Origin: Odoribacter sp. Z80
GTDB lineage: Bacteria; Bacteroidota; Bacteroidia; Bacteroidales; Marinifilaceae
Direction of reading: 5' to 3'
DNA: 64,000 bases
NCBI RefSeq assembly: GCF_009935865.1
Contig: NZ_QWEL01000011.1
Coordinates: forward strand, 1-64,000
This document shows positions 61,636 to 64,000 of this stretch, one piece after another (the stretch's first letter is position 1; every line of letters begins with the position of its first letter). The notes below the pieces were generated by a model that was given only the letters and a program-made list of their open reading frames with translations, searched no databases and was not told the DNA's origin. The translations under genes and the position numbers were made by a program.

Positions 61636-63666
61636 TTAAATTTCCAGAAGTTTATCTACAACATGCAGCACACCATTAGAACCTTGTCGGTTACTTTTTT
61701 CCAGTATAATATTGGCTCTGTTAGCACGCGGTGTTTCCAAAATACAATTCTCCCAGGAACCTTTTAACAGACGAGTAGAACCATCCATCATCGTGATAAC
61801 ACCTTCAGAGAAACCATCAGTATATAAACGGCTCCCTGAGACTATACATTTCGTCAACAACTTGGCAGCCTCCTCCTCCTCCATGGTCGCAACATTTATG
61901 TTGCTGTTGCTAAAAGCATCATTTGTCGGCGCAAAAACCGTGTAACGGATAACACCGGTCTTATCCAGCAAATCCACACGGTCTGCTTTTTCTATCAATG
62001 TCTTAAAAGTACTCAGGTCATCGTCCTTAGCAATATATTTCCGAAACAGCAATTCAGTAGAATCGGTATTCAGCAAATGATTAAAAATTCCGTCCACTTC
62101 AAACAACGCACCATTATCTGCAACCCACGCCGCTTCTGGAGAGGTCAAATGTACTTCTTTGCCCTTAAAATCTTTGAATACAGGCGTACCACTCTCTACT
62201 TCACACAAAATATCTCCAAAAGCACCCGGATAATAACGGTGTTCAAACTGGCCTTCATTCAAATCCGCCATCAATACGCCGGCATTCAAACGCATAACCA
62301 ACGTATCCAGATATTCCGGCTCGTATCCGTCAATTCCTTTCTCCTCTCCTTCTCCATTATCCCACGCTTTAGAATCATCAGCCTGTATCAAAACAATACG
62401 GGAGCTGTGCTGATAAGAATTATCCACACCAAACCACCCATCCGTAACAACGGATTTCCGCTCAATCAGTTTTGCCCATTCTTTATAACGTTTATTTTTA
62501 ATCAGATATCCCGCCTTTACGCTGGTAAACAAAGGAATATCAGGCACCTTGTTTATTTTATAAATCATACTGTTGGAACTAAAAATAGCTCCCACATACA
62601 TGCTGGCAATATCATTCTTTAAAGTTAAAAAATCTCCGGCATAAGACCTCCAATAAGGCATATTCCGGGCAATATCGCTTAACCCCCAGACATAGGGCGT
62701 ATTTGCCGACACAATAGCCTTAAGGAAAGGAACAACCAGTTCATTCGGCACAGAATCAAAAGACACCAGCAAGTCCGGAGTAAAATAAGGCTCAAAAAAA
62801 GTTCTCATAGCCTCATCCGTAGGCAAAAATGCTGTATTAAAGAAATCCTCATCAGCAATATTCAGAGATTGTCCACTTCCTGTTTTCTCCGTTACATTAT
62901 AAAACTTTATTAAAGTGGTGTCCACTTTATCATTTTCAATACCAACCGTGGTATATCCACTGAAACGGTCGAACCATTTGTTAATGACGGAAAGTTGCGG
63001 GTCAGCAGCAATGGCTTCATCCATACGCGGAGCAAGCATCAACGGACCATCCAGCACATGGACAACTCCGTTGGAAGTCGGAATATCACGGTCCGTAACA
63101 GATACCGGAACATTCTCTACCATAAAATCCCCCGGTTCAACCCCCATCATTTTACGGTAATCATCACCTCTGACTGACAAATAAGAAGAAGTAAACAAAC
63201 GAATATGTTTGGACGGATGAGCCTTCCCTGATGTACGGGTATCCTTCTTCACACCCAAAGCATACTGAGAAGGGGTCTTGTCCCAGTCATCCGAATATTC
63301 ATAATACTTCTCCAAATCATAGTAATAAACCATTCCCAACATAAAATGATAATTGATAAAATCAATCATTTTACGCTCCGGCATATTAGCCACAGTCCAT
63401 CCGTTCTCATCCAGCCATTTCTGCACATCTTCATCTTTAGGCGCAAAACAGGTATATAAACCGGACTGGCTTAATGTCCGCTCCAAATCCGCACGCCGGA
63501 TCATCTGCAAAAACAATTCAAATCCGCCTTTATTCTCCAACACCTGCGTAACACTCATTCCGATAGAGGCATCATTCACCTTATTATAGTGGTCGTCGAA
63601 CTCCTCCCGGCAACTGCCGAAGAGAAGCACCACCCCACATATCCATAACAGAAGCTTTGTATTCAT
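61636..63666 (-). CDS. Large fasciclin (FAS1) domain surface lipoprotein
   Basis: 676 residues. Lipobox Cys19 (VVLLFGSCREEF). Three FAS1 domains: about 35-210 (SQSGLYTCFAPKDEDV, ending TSNGVVHVLDGPL), about 220-400 (a degenerate one with FNTAFLPTDEAMRTF) and about 545-676 (RYTVFAPTNDAF, ending NGVLHVVDKLLEI). A non-FAS1 insert of about 140 residues lies between the second and third. The presence of FAS1 proteins before both SusC genes suggests a matched pair of anchors or adhesins. It lies 20 nt after the partial discoidin-like gene. Confidence 0.88.
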   Translation of the reverse strand: MNTKLLLWICGVVLLFGSCREEFDDHYNKVNDASIGMSVTQVLENKGGFELFLQMIRRADLERTLSQSGLYTCFAPKDEDVQKWLDENGWTVANMPERKMIDFINYHFMLGMVYYYDLEKYYEYSDDWDKTPSQYALGVKKDTRTSGKAHPSKHIRLFTSSYLSVRGDDYRKMMGVEPGDFMVENVPVSVTDRDIPTSNGVVHVLDGPLMLAPRMDEAIAADPQLSVINKWFDRFSGYTTVGIENDKVDTTLIKFYNVTEKTGSGQSLNIADEDFFNTAFLPTDEAMRTFFEPYFTPDLLVSFDSVPNELVVPFLKAIVSANTPYVWGLSDIARNMPYWRSYAGDFLTLKNDIASMYVGAIFSSNSMIYKINKVPDIPLFTSVKAGYLIKNKRYKEWAKLIERKSVVTDGWFGVDNSYQHSSRIVLIQADDSKAWDNGEGEEKGIDGYEPEYLDTLVMRLNAGVLMADLNEGQFEHRYYPGAFGDILCEVESGTPVFKDFKGKEVHLTSPEAAWVADNGALFEVDGIFNHLLNTDSTELLFRKYIAKDDDLSTFKTLIEKADRVDLLDKTGVIRYTVFAPTNDAFSNSNINVATMEEEEAAKLLTKCIVSGSRLYTDGFSEGVITMMDGSTRLLKGSWENCILETPRANRANIILEKSNRQGSNGVLHVVDKLLEI

Positions 63667-63686
63667 ATAGATTTGATTAGATTTAA

Positions 63687-64000
63687 TTATTCATCAACAA
63701 CATCCGAACCATAAAAATTCAGAGTAGCAAAACCGGCGCATAGCTTATCACCACCATCCGAACCGCAAGGTGTTACAAACATCATCTTGATATACCGGTA
63801 AGTCACCACATCAGGGAATTCAAAAATCTGTTCAGCCTGACTGACAGCCACATCGAAGGCATGAAACAATGACCATTGTTTTTCGTCAGACGGAGTAGCA
63901 GAAATATTATTACCATAAATTTCCACTCCCCTCAGTAATTGAGAAGATTTACGCTGTTGGATACCTACTTTCTCCAATTTTTTCTTGGCTCCTAAATCCA
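63687..64000 (-). CDS. Discoidin-like surface protein, 3' end only
   Basis: The frame stays open to the window edge, so the gene is cut at its 5' side; 103 codons plus the stop are visible. The visible part has LLRGVEIYGNNISAT, then VVTYRYIKMMFVTPCGSDGGD and ends in FATLNFYGSDVVDE, a beta pattern like the end of an F5/8-type C or related carbohydrate-binding domain. Its stop lies 20 nt before the FAS1 start, so it is part of the same train, whose first gene and promoter lie outside this window. Confidence 0.55.
   Translation of the reverse strand, partial: DLGAKKKLEKVGIQQRKSSQLLRGVEIYGNNISATPSDEKQWSLFHAFDVAVSQAEQIFEFPDVVTYRYIKMMFVTPCGSDGGDKLCAGFATLNFYGSDVVDE

Overview
The window is chromosomal DNA of a gut-type Bacteroidota, order Bacteroidales. 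The evidence is TonB-linked SusC/SusD pairs, Bacteroidota-style promoters (TTTG then 19-21 nt then TAnnTTTG), A-rich rather than Shine-Dalgarno leaders, TamL/TamB, many short lipoproteins, and a type IX secretion (T9SS) sorting domain with a PorV-like protein. The mix of fasciclin, Calx-beta and SusCD genes suggests an Odoribacter/Butyricimonas-like lineage; that placement is inference from gene content only.

Layout. 1-0.5 kb: a hipB antitoxin gene in front of a hipA broken after about 37 codons by unrelated DNA. 1.2-3.8 kb: a CatA-like acetyltransferase, an AraC regulator and a divergent exported carboxymuconolactone decarboxylase-cupin fusion, with two clear inverted repeats between the divergent genes. 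3.9-7.0 kb: a two-gene lipoprotein operon, a metzincin-type protease with a C-terminal propeller followed by a free-standing related propeller. 7.2-7.4 kb: tRNA-Thr and tRNA-Glu. 7.4-19.3 kb: envelope biogenesis on the minus strand, TamL, histidine kinase, response regulator, MurU-like nucleotidyltransferase, TamB and a second TamL, in transcription order. 19.4-20.8 kb: a SpoU rRNA methyltransferase and a PorT-family barrel. 20.9-23.0 kb: a GH89 alpha-N-acetylglucosaminidase.

23.2-31.3 kb is a methionine operon: SAM-I riboswitch, a 33-codon Met/Cys-containing ORF immediately behind it, the sulfide-using homocysteine synthesis trio (COG1900/DUF39, NIL-ferredoxin, UPF0280), metH, metF and a TauE/SafE-type exporter. 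The cell apparently makes homocysteine from aspartate semialdehyde and sulfide, then methylates it with B12 and methyl-THF. 31.3-39.5 kb holds tRNA-Trp and housekeeping genes: mnmA, an SpmA-SpmB fusion, folD, ffh, an ACT-domain protein, rlmB and an ABC-F ATPase.

39.7-64.0 kb is one tightly packed minus-strand gene train of 13 genes that enters from beyond the right edge. In transcription order: a discoidin-like protein (partial), FAS1 lipoprotein, SusC, SusD, FAS1 lipoprotein, a second SusC lacking the usual N-terminal domain, SusD, a sialidase-fold lipoprotein, a Calx-beta lipoprotein, an S8 protease with a T9SS sorting domain, a PorV-like shuttle, and two more Calx-beta lipoproteins. It ends at a strong hairpin at 39.62 kb. 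It looks like a surface assembly for capturing and cutting a host or diet glycoprotein, or for adhesion, rather than a conventional polysaccharide utilisation locus. This locus and the riboswitch-sORF-homocysteine operon are the two parts most worth following up.
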